From: Parvibaculum sp035325945
GTDB taxonomy: Bacteria; Pseudomonadota; Alphaproteobacteria; Parvibaculales; Parvibaculaceae
Assembly (NCBI RefSeq): GCF_035325945.1
Contig: NZ_DAOKYX010000010.1
Span: 26,823-90,822 of the forward strand
Direction: 5' to 3'
Length of the DNA: 64,000 nt
Below the pieces are notes generated by a model. That model worked only from the letters and a program-made list of their open reading frames with translations, ran no database searches and was not told the DNA's origin. This document shows positions 45,763 to 54,096 of the stretch, in pieces. Each line of letters begins with the position of its first letter. Positions within the stretch are counted from its first letter, which is position 1. The position numbers and the translations under genes were made by a program.

Positions 45763-46983
45763 ATGAACCTTGAAGCAAGCAGGACCAGACTCTGGAACCT
45801 TCTCCCTGCCTCATATCGTAACCTGTCGCCGGGACGCCGCCGCGCGATAGCAGCCGCCATCGCGGCCCTCGCCGTGCTCGGTTTCTGGTACCTCCAGAGC
45901 AGCGCCGACGGGCAGCCCAGATACAAGACCGAAAGCGTCACGGTCGGCGACATCGAGCAGACGGTCACGGCGCTCGGCTCGCTGCAGCCGAAGAACTATG
46001 TCGATGTCGGCGCGCAGGTCTCCGGCGTCCTGCAGACCGTCCATGTGAATATCGGCGACACGGTCGAGAAGGGCGAGTTGCTCGCCGAGGTCGACCCGAC
46101 CGTCTATGAGGCGACCGTCAATGCCGACAAGGCGAAGCTCCGCGACCTCGAAGCGCAGATCGCCGGACAGGAAGCGCAACTCGCTCTCGCCGAAATCCAG
46201 AACCGGCGCAATCAGGCGCTCCTCAAGATCGACGCCGTCAGCAAGGATGTGGCCGATACGAGCGCCGCGCAGGTCAAGCAGTTCAAGGCCGCCATCGCCG
46301 CGCTCAAGGCGCAGGTCGACATGGCGCAATCGACGCTGGCGGGCGACGAGGCCAATCTCGGCTATTGCAAGATTTACGCGCCGATGACAGGCACCGTCGT
46401 TTCGCAGACGACGCTGCAGGGGCAGACGCTGAACAACAAACAGTCCGCCCCCGTCATCGTGCAGATCGCCGACCTCTCGACCATGACGGTCAAGGCGCAA
46501 GTGGCGGAAGCCGATGTCGGCAAGCTCAAGCCGGGCATGCCGGTCTACTTCACCACGCTCGGCATGCCGGATCACAAATGGCACGCGACGCTGCGCCAGA
46601 TCCTGCCGACGCCCGAAACTGTGAATGACGTCATTCTCTATGACGCGCTCATCGACGTGGACAATTCCGACAAGCTGCTGATGACGAGCATGACGGCCCA
46701 GGTATTCTTCGTGCTCGGAAGCGCGCAGAACGTGCCGCTCGTTCCGGTGCCGGCGCTCCGGCCCGCGAAAGGCGGCGACAGCGGCGAATATCGCGTTCTC
46801 GTTCAGAACGGAAAGAGCTTCGAGCCGAGAACGGTGAAGGTCGGACTCTCGAACCGCATCTCAGCGCAGGTGCTCTCCGGCCTCGAGGTGGGCGATGTCG
46901 TCGTCACCGGCACCGAGGGCCCTGCGACCGCGCAGCGGAGTGGCAGCAGCGGCGGCGGCAGCAGAAGGCCGCCCGTGCTATGA
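45763..46983 (+). CDS. macA: MacA-like efflux periplasmic adaptor
   Basis: A 406-residue membrane fusion protein. A single helix lies at about 27-45, then a lipoyl half (VGAQVSGVLQTVHVNIGDTVEKG, quoted: VSGVLQTVHVNIGD), a coiled-coil hairpin of Ala/Gln/Lys-rich helices (about 105-195) and beta-barrel/membrane-proximal domains. The ATG at 45763 is chosen over a TTG at 45721. It bridges a MacB ATPase and an outer-membrane channel. Its stop overlaps macB (ATGA). Family clear; export substrate unknown. Confidence 0.92.
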   Translation: MNLEASRTRLWNLLPASYRNLSPGRRRAIAAAIAALAVLGFWYLQSSADGQPRYKTESVTVGDIEQTVTALGSLQPKNYVDVGAQVSGVLQTVHVNIGDTVEKGELLAEVDPTVYEATVNADKAKLRDLEAQIAGQEAQLALAEIQNRRNQALLKIDAVSKDVADTSAAQVKQFKAAIAALKAQVDMAQSTLAGDEANLGYCKIYAPMTGTVVSQTTLQGQTLNNKQSAPVIVQIADLSTMTVKAQVAEADVGKLKPGMPVYFTTLGMPDHKWHATLRQILPTPETVNDVILYDALIDVDNSDKLLMTSMTAQVFFVLGSAQNVPLVPVPALRPAKGGDSGEYRVLVQNGKSFEPRTVKVGLSNRISAQVLSGLEVGDVVVTGTEGPATAQRSGSSGGGSRRPPVL

Positions 46984-48929
46984 CCGCGCCCGCATCGAAA
47001 CCGCTGATCGAGGTCAGGGACGTCGCCAAGGTCTACCGGACCGGCGAGACGGAAGTGCGCGCGCTCGACGATGTGCTGCTCACCATCGAGGCTGGCGAAT
47101 TCGTCGCCATCATGGGCCAGTCCGGCTCGGGCAAATCGACGCTCATGAACATCATCGGCTGCCTCGACCGGCCGTCGAGCGGCGCCTATCTCGTGAACGG
47201 CGTCGATGTGGCGACGCTTTCATCGGACGAACTCGCAGCGTTGCGGCGCGACACGTTCGGCTTCATCTTCCAGCGCTACAATCTCCTTCCGAACATGACG
47301 GCGACGGAGAATGTCGAGCTGCCGGCCATCTATGCGGGCAAGTCCCATGGCGAGCGCGTCTCCCGCGCGCGTGCGCTGCTCGGCCGGCTCGGCCTCGGCG
47401 ACCGGAGCGAGCACCGGCCGACGCAGCTCTCGGGCGGCCAGCAGCAGCGCGTGTCGATCGCCCGCGCGCTGATGAACGACGCCGCTGTCATTCTCGCCGA
47501 CGAGCCGACCGGCGCGCTCGACAGCCAGAGCGGCACGGAAGTTCTGGCGCTGCTCGCGCAGCTCAATCAGGAGGGCCGGACGGTCATCCTCATCACCCAT
47601 GACGCGACCGTCGCCCAGCATGCCCGGCGCCTCATCAGGCTCAGCGACGGCCGCGTGGTCGAGGACCGCCAGCTCGAAAGACCCGAGGAACATTCCCACC
47701 CCTCCATCGCGGCGAGCCCCGGCGCCGGCTCCTTCTTTCGCGGTGATTTCGGCGAGGCGGTGCGCATGGCCTTCCGCTCGCTCAGGACCAACATCTTCCG
47801 CACGGCGCTCACGCTTCTCGGCGTCATCATCGGCGTCGGCGCGGTGGTCGCCATGCTCGCCATCGGCAACGGCTCGAAACAGAACGTCATGGACCGCATC
47901 TCGGCCATGGGTACGAACCTTCTCATGGTTCGTCCCGGCGCGCCCGGCATGAGGCCGACCGGCGACATCGCAACACTGATCCCGGACGATGCCGCCGCCA
48001 TCAGCGCGCTTCCCAATGTCGAGGCCGCGGTGCCGGAGCGCACCACCGCCGTGACCGTGCGCTACGGCAATATCGACTATCGCACGCAGGTGACGGGCAC
48101 ATGGCCCGCCTACCCCATCGTGCGCGACTGGAGCCTTGCGCGCGGCGGGTTCTTCACCCACGCCGATCTCGAAGGCTATGCGCCCGTGATCGTGCTCGGC
48201 CAGACCATCGTGAACAATCTCTTCCCCGATGGGGAGAGCCCAGTCGGCAAATACATACTGGTGCAGAACGTGCCCTTCGAGGTCATCGGCGTCATGGACA
48301 CCAAGGGCGCGTCGAGCTTCGGCAGCGATCAGGACGACGTCGCCTTCGTGCCGCTCTCCACGGGCTATATGCGCCTCTTCGGCAAGCGCTATGTCTCGAC
48401 CGTCTCGGTCAAGGCGATCGACGCGAACACCATCGACGAGACGGAAGCGAAGATCACCTCGCTCCTCATCTCGCGCCACCGGACGCAGGATTTTCAGGTT
48501 CGCAACACCGCCTCGATCCTCGAAACGGCCGAGGCGACACAGAACACGCTCACCATCCTGCTCGGTTCCGTCGCCGCCATCTCGCTCATTGTCGGCGGCA
48601 TCGGCGTCATGAACATCATGCTCGTCAGCGTCACCGAGCGGACGCGCGAGATCGGCATACGCATGGCCACGGGCGCGCGCCAACTGGACATCATGCTGCA
48701 GTTCAACACGGAGGCGCTCGTCGTCTGCGGTGTCGGCGGCGTCATGGGTGTCATCGGCGGGCTCCCCACGGCGGCCATCACCGAGAGGTTCGGAATGCCC
48801 GTCGCCTATTCCCTCACCCCGCCATTGCTGGCATTTTCCTGTGCCTTCGCCACCGGCCTTCTCTTCGGCTATCTGCCGGCGCGAAAGGCGGCATCGCTCG
48901 ATCCCGTGATCGCGCTTTCCACCGAATAA
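46980..48929 (+). CDS. macB: MacB-like macrolide/peptide export ATPase-permease
   Basis: A 649-residue protein. The N-terminal ABC domain has GQSGSGKST (Walker A), LSGGQQQR (signature) and VILADEPTGALD (Walker B). After it come one helix (about 275-295), a large periplasmic domain and three C-terminal helices (about 520-640), the MacB topology. It drives export of macrolides, peptides or lipopeptides through a TolC-like channel. Overlaps macA by 4 bp and precedes the NodT channel gene by 12 bp, so all three form one unit. Confidence 0.95.
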   Translation: MTAPASKPLIEVRDVAKVYRTGETEVRALDDVLLTIEAGEFVAIMGQSGSGKSTLMNIIGCLDRPSSGAYLVNGVDVATLSSDELAALRRDTFGFIFQRYNLLPNMTATENVELPAIYAGKSHGERVSRARALLGRLGLGDRSEHRPTQLSGGQQQRVSIARALMNDAAVILADEPTGALDSQSGTEVLALLAQLNQEGRTVILITHDATVAQHARRLIRLSDGRVVEDRQLERPEEHSHPSIAASPGAGSFFRGDFGEAVRMAFRSLRTNIFRTALTLLGVIIGVGAVVAMLAIGNGSKQNVMDRISAMGTNLLMVRPGAPGMRPTGDIATLIPDDAAAISALPNVEAAVPERTTAVTVRYGNIDYRTQVTGTWPAYPIVRDWSLARGGFFTHADLEGYAPVIVLGQTIVNNLFPDGESPVGKYILVQNVPFEVIGVMDTKGASSFGSDQDDVAFVPLSTGYMRLFGKRYVSTVSVKAIDANTIDETEAKITSLLISRHRTQDFQVRNTASILETAEATQNTLTILLGSVAAISLIVGGIGVMNIMLVSVTERTREIGIRMATGARQLDIMLQFNTEALVVCGVGGVMGVIGGLPTAAITERFGMPVAYSLTPPLLAFSCAFATGLLFGYLPARKAASLDPVIALSTE

Positions 48930-48941
48930 GGACCAACCGAG

Positions 48942-50309
48942 ATGCTGAAAGCCCGGCGCCCGCTTGCCGCCTTCACCCTTCTGCTCATGCTCGGCGCCTG
49001 TTCGCTGGTACCGGACTATGAACGCCCGGATGCAGGCGTGCCTTCGGCCTTCACCGGGCCGCAGGCAAAGGGCGCGAGCGCGGAGATCAGCGCGGAGTGG
49101 TGGCGGAGCTTCAACGACGAGGAACTCCAGGCGCTGATGAACGCGGCGCTGGCCAACAATCTCGACATCGCCGCTGCCCTTCACCGCATCGAACAGGCGC
49201 AGGGACAGTTGCGCGCGACGAACGCATCGCTCCTGCCGCAGGTCGATGCGAGCGGCAGCGCCTCGCTCGACAAGGGCGGAGCGCGAGGCAACGGCACGAC
49301 GAAAAGCGCCTCCGGCTCCGTCTCGGTCAGCTATGCCGTCGATCTCTGGGGGAGCTATCGCGCCCAGAGTGCATCGAGCGAGGCGGCGCTGCGCGCCAGC
49401 ATCTTCGACCGCGATGCGACGGCCCTTCTCGTCCAGTCCTCGGTCGCCACGACCTATTTCAACATTCTGAGCCTGCGCGACCGGATCGCCATCGCCCGGC
49501 AATCGCTCGCCGCCGCGCAGGAAACGCTGCGGCTCGTCGAGGCGCGTTACAAATACGGCACGGCCTCCGCGCTCGACCTCGCGCAGCAGCGCAACACGCT
49601 TGCGACCATCGAGGCGGGCATACCGCCGCTCGAATCCCAGCTCGCGGCCAATGAACATGCGCTCGCCATCCTGCTCGGCCGCGCGCCGGAGGGTTTCGGC
49701 GTCAGAACGGCGGACACGAGCGCCCTCATCCTTCCGGCGATCGCGCCGGGGCAGCCCTCGACACTCCTCGAGCGCAGGCCCGACATTCGCCGCGCGGAGG
49801 CGCAGTTGCAGGCCGCCAATGCCGATATCGGCGCTGCGCGCGCGGCTTTCTTCCCCAGCCTCAATCTTTCGGCCTCAAAAGGCATCGACTGGCTCGCCGG
49901 CGCCGGCTCCACCTCTGGCTCATCGCTTGCCGCCTCGCTTCTCGCGCCGATCTTTTCGGGCGGCACGCTCGAAGGCAATCTGGAATCAGCCAAGGCCCGC
50001 AAGGCGGAACTCGCCGCGAGCTACCGCAAGACCGTGCTCACCTCGTTCGGCGAGGTGGAAGACGCGCTGTCGGCGGCGGATGCCAATGAAAGGCGGCAGG
50101 CATCGCTCGCCGTGGCCGCCAGCGAAGCGCGCAAAGCCTACGATCTCGCACAGGCGAGCTACAAGGCCGGGGCGACGGACTTCCTCTCCGTGCTCGATGC
50201 CCAGAGAAGCTGGCTCTCGGCGCGCGATGCGCAGGCCCAGGCGCGCCTCAACCAGTTCACCGCGGCCGTCGATCTCTTCATCGCCCTTGGCGGCGGCTGG
50301 AAGTCGTGA
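48942..50309 (+). CDS. Outer-membrane efflux lipoprotein, NodT family
   Basis: A 455-residue TolC-like channel protein. The signal peptide ends in the lipobox LGAC with Cys20, so it is a lipoprotein. Two outer-membrane-efflux repeats follow (ALANNLDIAAALHRIEQAQ..., LERRPDIRRAEAQLQAANADIG, quoted: ERRPDIRRAEAQL). It completes the MacA-MacB pump. Its coiled-coil repeats with GxxYRxxxLxAFGEVEDAL-type ends (here TSFGEVEDALS) are typical. Confidence 0.94.
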   Translation: MLKARRPLAAFTLLLMLGACSLVPDYERPDAGVPSAFTGPQAKGASAEISAEWWRSFNDEELQALMNAALANNLDIAAALHRIEQAQGQLRATNASLLPQVDASGSASLDKGGARGNGTTKSASGSVSVSYAVDLWGSYRAQSASSEAALRASIFDRDATALLVQSSVATTYFNILSLRDRIAIARQSLAAAQETLRLVEARYKYGTASALDLAQQRNTLATIEAGIPPLESQLAANEHALAILLGRAPEGFGVRTADTSALILPAIAPGQPSTLLERRPDIRRAEAQLQAANADIGAARAAFFPSLNLSASKGIDWLAGAGSTSGSSLAASLLAPIFSGGTLEGNLESAKARKAELAASYRKTVLTSFGEVEDALSAADANERRQASLAVAASEARKAYDLAQASYKAGATDFLSVLDAQRSWLSARDAQAQARLNQFTAAVDLFIALGGGWKS

Positions 50310-50394
50310 ACAGGGGCTGTTCGCGACTGACCTTCCAGACGCTGCGGAAAGTGTGTTTACTCTCTCCAACGATAATTTTCAGGAGAGAAAAACC

Positions 50395-51420
50395 ATGTCC
50401 AACATCCAATCCAGGGAAATCCGCCTGAAGTCGCGCCCGGTCGGCATGCCGACGGCGGCCAATTTCGAGCTGGCCACGCGCGACGTCGCGCAACCGTCCG
50501 ACGGCGAAGTGCTCGTCCGCAACATCTGGATGTCCGTCGATCCCTATATGCGCGGGCGCATGATGGACCGGGAGAGCTATGTGCCGCCCTTCCAGATCGG
50601 CGAGGCGTTGCAGGGCGGCGCCATCGGCCAGGTCGTGGCCTCGAAGTCGGCCGGACTCAATGTCGGCGACTATGTCCAGAGCATGTTCGGCTGGCGCGAA
50701 TATGAGGTCGCGAAGGCGGAGGCGTTCCAGAAGGTCGATCCCGCGCTTGGCCCCATCGAAGCCTATCTGGGCGTGCTCGGCATGCCGGGCATGACGGCCT
50801 ATGCGGGCCTCATGCGGATCGGCGAACTCAAGGACGGCGACAATGTGTTTGTGTCGGCAGCGTCGGGCGCGGTCGGTTCCGTCGTCTGCCAGCTTGCCAA
50901 GGCGCATGGCTGCTATGTGGTCGGCTCGGCCGGATCGGATGAGAAGTGCCGCTGGCTCGAAGAGGTGGCCGGCATCGACAAGGCGATCAACTACAAGACC
51001 TGCGGCGATCTCGACAAGGCGGTCGGCGCGGCCTTTCCGAAGGGCATCGACGTCTATTTCGAGAATGTCGGCGGCGCGCATCTCGAAGCGGCGATCAACC
51101 ACATGCGGCCCTTCGGCCGCCTCGCGCTTTGCGGCATGATCGAGCAGTACAACGACACCGCGCCGCGCCCCGGCCCATCGAACATCATTCAGGCCGTCGG
51201 CAAGAGCCTGAAGCTCCAGGGCTTCATCGTCTCCAATCATTTCGACCTTCTGCCTGCCTTCTATAAGGAGATGGGCGAGCTCATCAAGGCCGGCAAGATG
51301 AAGTGGCAGGAGACGGTCGAGAACGGCATCGAGAACGCGCCCAAGGCGTTCATGAACCTCTTTACCGGCGCCAATACCGGCAAGATGCTGGTGAAGATCG
51401 GGCCGGACAAGGCGATCTGA
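50395..51420 (+). CDS. NADP-dependent oxidoreductase, CurA type (paralog 2)
   Basis: A 341-residue zinc-free MDR protein. SVDPYMRGRM, AASGAVGSVVCQLAKAHG (quoted: AASGAVGSVVCQ), FENVGG and the C-terminal NTGKMLVKIG match the YncB/CurA group. AGGAGAG gives a strong ribosome site before the ATG at 50395. The open frame extends upstream inside the NodT gene but is not coding there. It is followed by a third paralog, across a palindrome. Likely reduces enones or quinone-like compounds; substrate unknown. Confidence 0.93.
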   Translation: MSNIQSREIRLKSRPVGMPTAANFELATRDVAQPSDGEVLVRNIWMSVDPYMRGRMMDRESYVPPFQIGEALQGGAIGQVVASKSAGLNVGDYVQSMFGWREYEVAKAEAFQKVDPALGPIEAYLGVLGMPGMTAYAGLMRIGELKDGDNVFVSAASGAVGSVVCQLAKAHGCYVVGSAGSDEKCRWLEEVAGIDKAINYKTCGDLDKAVGAAFPKGIDVYFENVGGAHLEAAINHMRPFGRLALCGMIEQYNDTAPRPGPSNIIQAVGKSLKLQGFIVSNHFDLLPAFYKEMGELIKAGKMKWQETVENGIENAPKAFMNLFTGANTGKMLVKIGPDKAI

Positions 51421-51430
51421 GATCAGCACC

Positions 51431-51461
51431 CGTCATGCCCCGTTCCGCGCGGGGCATGACG
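51431..51461. repeat. REP-like palindrome in the intergenic space
   Basis: CGTCATGCCCCG (51431-51442) and CGGGGCATGACG (51450-51461) form perfect 12-base arms with a 7-base loop. The GTCATG...CATGAC ends resemble dispersed palindromic elements common in alphaproteobacteria. No T-run follows. Confidence 0.6.
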
Positions 51462-51485
51462 GCCACATGGAACGGGGGGAGAGAC

Positions 51486-52496
51486 ATGCCGACCAATGCG
51501 CGCCGCTGGGTGCTCGCTTCGCGCCCGGAAGGAAAGCCGAGGCTCGAAAACTTCCGGCTGGAGGATTTCACTCTCCCCGATCCGGGCGAGCACGAACTTC
51601 TGATCCGCACGGAGTTTCATTCCGTCGATCCGGGCATGCGCTCGCGGCTTTCCGGCGCGAGCTACGCGGCGGCGCTTCCCCTTGGCGAGACCATCGACAG
51701 CGCCATGGTCGGCGTCGTCGAGATTTCCAACAACGAGAAATTCAAGCCCGGCGACCGCGTGACCGGCGGCTTCGGCTGGGTGAGCCATGCGCTTTCCAAC
51801 GGGCGCGGCATCCAGAAGCTCGATCCCGCGCTTTATCACGGCAGGCTCCGGCCAACGGCGGCAATCGGCGTTCTCGGCATTCCGGGTCTCACCGCCTATT
51901 TCGGCCTGCTCGACCTCGGCAAGCCCAGGGCGGGCGACACGGTGCTCGTCTCATCGGCCGCGGGGCCCGTCGGCGCCACCGCCGGGCAGATTGCCCGCAT
52001 GAAAGGTTGCACCGTCATCGGCATCGCGGGCTCCGCCGCCAAATGCGACTATGTGAGCGGCCTCGGCTTCGACGGCACCATCAATTATCGCGGCACGACA
52101 AATCTGACGGAGGCCATCCGCGAGGCGTGCCCCTCTGGCGTCGATATCTATTTCGACAATGTGGGCGCGGGGACGCTCGACGCGGCCATCCTCAACATGA
52201 AGGAGCATGGCCGCATCGTCGTTTCGGGGCAGGTCGCGGAATATAACCGCACCGAGCCCGTCGGCATCCGCAACGTCACGCGCTTCATCACCCACCGCCT
52301 CAGGATGGAAGGGCTCGTGGTCTTCGATTATTTCAAGGGCTTCCGCGACGCGCAGGCCGAGATGGCGGGCTGGATCCACGAGGGAAAGCTCACCTATACG
52401 GAGGATGTTTCCGAGGGGCTCGAGAATTCCGCCGCCGCCTTCATCGGCCTCTTCGAGGGCGAAAATCTCGGGCGGCGGCTCATCAAGGTGAGCTGA
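51486..52496 (+). CDS. NADP-dependent oxidoreductase, CurA type (paralog 3)
   Basis: A 336-residue zinc-free MDR protein with SVDPGMRSRL, SSAAGPVGATAGQIARMKG (quoted: AAGPVGATAGQ) and FDNVGAGTLDAAI. It resembles the 44643 gene in the nucleotide-binding part and the 50395 gene in layout. A GGGGGGAGA ribosome site lies just before the ATG at 51486. It ends at a good terminator. Probably an enoyl/alkenal reductase; substrate unknown. Confidence 0.93.
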   Translation: MPTNARRWVLASRPEGKPRLENFRLEDFTLPDPGEHELLIRTEFHSVDPGMRSRLSGASYAAALPLGETIDSAMVGVVEISNNEKFKPGDRVTGGFGWVSHALSNGRGIQKLDPALYHGRLRPTAAIGVLGIPGLTAYFGLLDLGKPRAGDTVLVSSAAGPVGATAGQIARMKGCTVIGIAGSAAKCDYVSGLGFDGTINYRGTTNLTEAIREACPSGVDIYFDNVGAGTLDAAILNMKEHGRIVVSGQVAEYNRTEPVGIRNVTRFITHRLRMEGLVVFDYFKGFRDAQAEMAGWIHEGKLTYTEDVSEGLENSAAAFIGLFEGENLGRRLIKVS

Positions 52497-52502
52497 AAAT
52501 CG

Positions 52503-52532
52503 AAAGGCCCGGCGTTTCCACCGGGCCTTTTC
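52503..52532 (+). terminator. Rho-independent terminator
   Basis: AAAGGCCCGG (52503-52512) and CCGGGCCTTT (52521-52530) with an 8-base loop and a short T-run (TTTTC). It can serve the oxidoreductase on the plus strand and the convergent DAHP synthase gene. Confidence 0.75.
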
Positions 52533-52554
52533 ATTTCGCGCCCTGAGGCGCCGG

Positions 52555-53946
52555 TTACTTCGCGCCGACGGCGGCAAGCTGCTTCTTGCGCGCCGAAATG
52601 CGCTCGCGCTTCAGCCCTTCCGCGATGAGGAAGGCAAGCTCGAGCGACTGGCTCGCATTCAGGCGCGGATCGCAATGGGTGTGGTAGCGGTCGCCGAGAT
52701 CGGTCTCGGTGATCGCCTGCGCGCCGCCCAGACATTCGGTGACGTTCTGCCCCGTCATCTCGAAATGGACGCCGCCCGCATGCGTGCCTTCGGCGCTATG
52801 AACCGCCATGAAGGCCTGCACTTCCGCGAGAACGCGATCGACCGGCCGGGTCTTGTAGCCGTTCGACGCCTTGATCGTGTTGCCATGCATGGGATCGCAG
52901 GACCAGACGACCTTCTTGCCCTCGCGCGTGATCGCGCGAATGAGCGCCGGCAGGTGCTTTTCGACATTATCCGCGCCGAAACGGCAGATGAGCGTGAGAC
53001 GCCCCGGCTCGTTCTTCGGGTTGAGAATGTCCGTCAGCCGGATGAGTTCGTCGGGCTCGAGCGAGGGGCCGCATTTGAGGCCGACCGGGTTCTTCACGCC
53101 GCGCAGGAACTCGACATGCGCGTGATCCGGCTGGCGTGTACGGTCGCCGATCCAGAGCATGTGCGCGGAGGTGTCGTACCAATCGCCCGTGGTCGAATCG
53201 ACGCGCGTCATGGCCTGCTCGTAGCCGAGCAGCAGCGCCTCATGGCTCGTGTAGAAATCGGTCGTGTGAAGCTGCGGCTGGCTCGCGCTGTCGATGCCGC
53301 AGGCGCGCATGAAGTCGAGCGCCTCCGTGATGCGGTTCGCCAGTTCCTCATAGCGCGCGCCTTCGGGGCTGTCCGAGACGAAGCCCAGATTCCAGCGATG
53401 CACGAATTCGAGATCGGCATAGCCGCCCTTCGCGAAGGCGCGGATGAGGTTCAGCGTCGAAGCCGACTGCGAATAGGCGCGAAGCAGCCGCTCCGGGTCG
53501 GGCACACGCGCCTCGGTGGTGAACTCGATGCCGTTGATATTGTCGCCGAGATAGGACGGCAGCGTCACATCGCCGATGGTTTCCGTCGGCGAGGAGCGCG
53601 GCTTGGCGAACTGGCCCGCAATGCGGCCGACCTTCACCACGGGCGACGAGGCGGCAAAAGTCAGCGCCACAGCCATTTGCAGCAGCACACGGAAGGTATC
53701 GCGAATATTGTCGGCGGAGAATTCGGCGAAGCTCTCTGCGCAGTCGCCGCCCTGGAGCAGAAAAGCACGGCCTTCGCAGACCTCTGCCAGTTCGCGCTTC
53801 AGCTTTCTCGCCTCGCCTGCAAAAACGAGCGGCGGATAAGAGCGCAGCCGGCCCTCGACGGCCTTCAGGGCCGCCTCGTCCGGGTAAACGGGCAGATGCT
53901 TGGCCGGTTTCGACCGCCAGCTATCCGGTGACCAGTTTTCCGCCAT
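52555..53946 (-). CDS. 3-deoxy-7-phosphoheptulonate synthase, class II
   Basis: A 463-residue plant-type DAHP synthase. LLQGGDCAESF (metal-binding Cys69), KVGRIAGQFAKPRS and GARYEELANRITEALDFM-type blocks are diagnostic; DPMHGNT and HAGGVHFEMTGQNVTEC follow (quoted in parts). It makes DAHP from PEP and erythrose-4-phosphate, entry step of the shikimate pathway. The ATG at 53946 with GGAGTGA upstream is preferred over a TTG seven codons earlier. 150 bp separate it from gor. Confidence 0.96.
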   Translation of the reverse strand: MAENWSPDSWRSKPAKHLPVYPDEAALKAVEGRLRSYPPLVFAGEARKLKRELAEVCEGRAFLLQGGDCAESFAEFSADNIRDTFRVLLQMAVALTFAASSPVVKVGRIAGQFAKPRSSPTETIGDVTLPSYLGDNINGIEFTTEARVPDPERLLRAYSQSASTLNLIRAFAKGGYADLEFVHRWNLGFVSDSPEGARYEELANRITEALDFMRACGIDSASQPQLHTTDFYTSHEALLLGYEQAMTRVDSTTGDWYDTSAHMLWIGDRTRQPDHAHVEFLRGVKNPVGLKCGPSLEPDELIRLTDILNPKNEPGRLTLICRFGADNVEKHLPALIRAITREGKKVVWSCDPMHGNTIKASNGYKTRPVDRVLAEVQAFMAVHSAEGTHAGGVHFEMTGQNVTECLGGAQAITETDLGDRYHTHCDPRLNASQSLELAFLIAEGLKRERISARKKQLAAVGAK

Positions 53947-54096
53947 GTTCGTCACTCCGAAACGCAAGAACGCGCACCCGGCCCCTTTCGCCCGGCGCGT
54001 CGCCCGCTCTCCATATGGAGCCGCGGTTTATAGGCCACAAGGCCTCTAAATGGAAGTCTAACCCCTTGATGCGCCTCGAAACAGCGCGAAACGGAG

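Noticed and set aside
46980..48929. Assigning the pump to macrolide resistance
   Set aside because: MacB homologs export many peptides and lipids; nothing in the sequence identifies the substrate.
47220..49658. Very long open frame on the minus strand opposite macB and nodT
   Set aside because: Arg/Asp/Gly-rich translation without motifs or ribosome site; the plus strand encodes clear MacB and NodT. High GC makes such antisense frames common, as also at 54169-56325, 55703-57721 and 20650-22305.
49600..51420. Apparent fusion of a Ser/Arg-rich segment to the second oxidoreductase
   Set aside because: The upstream part overlaps nodT in another frame; AGGAGAG and ATG at 50395 define the true start.
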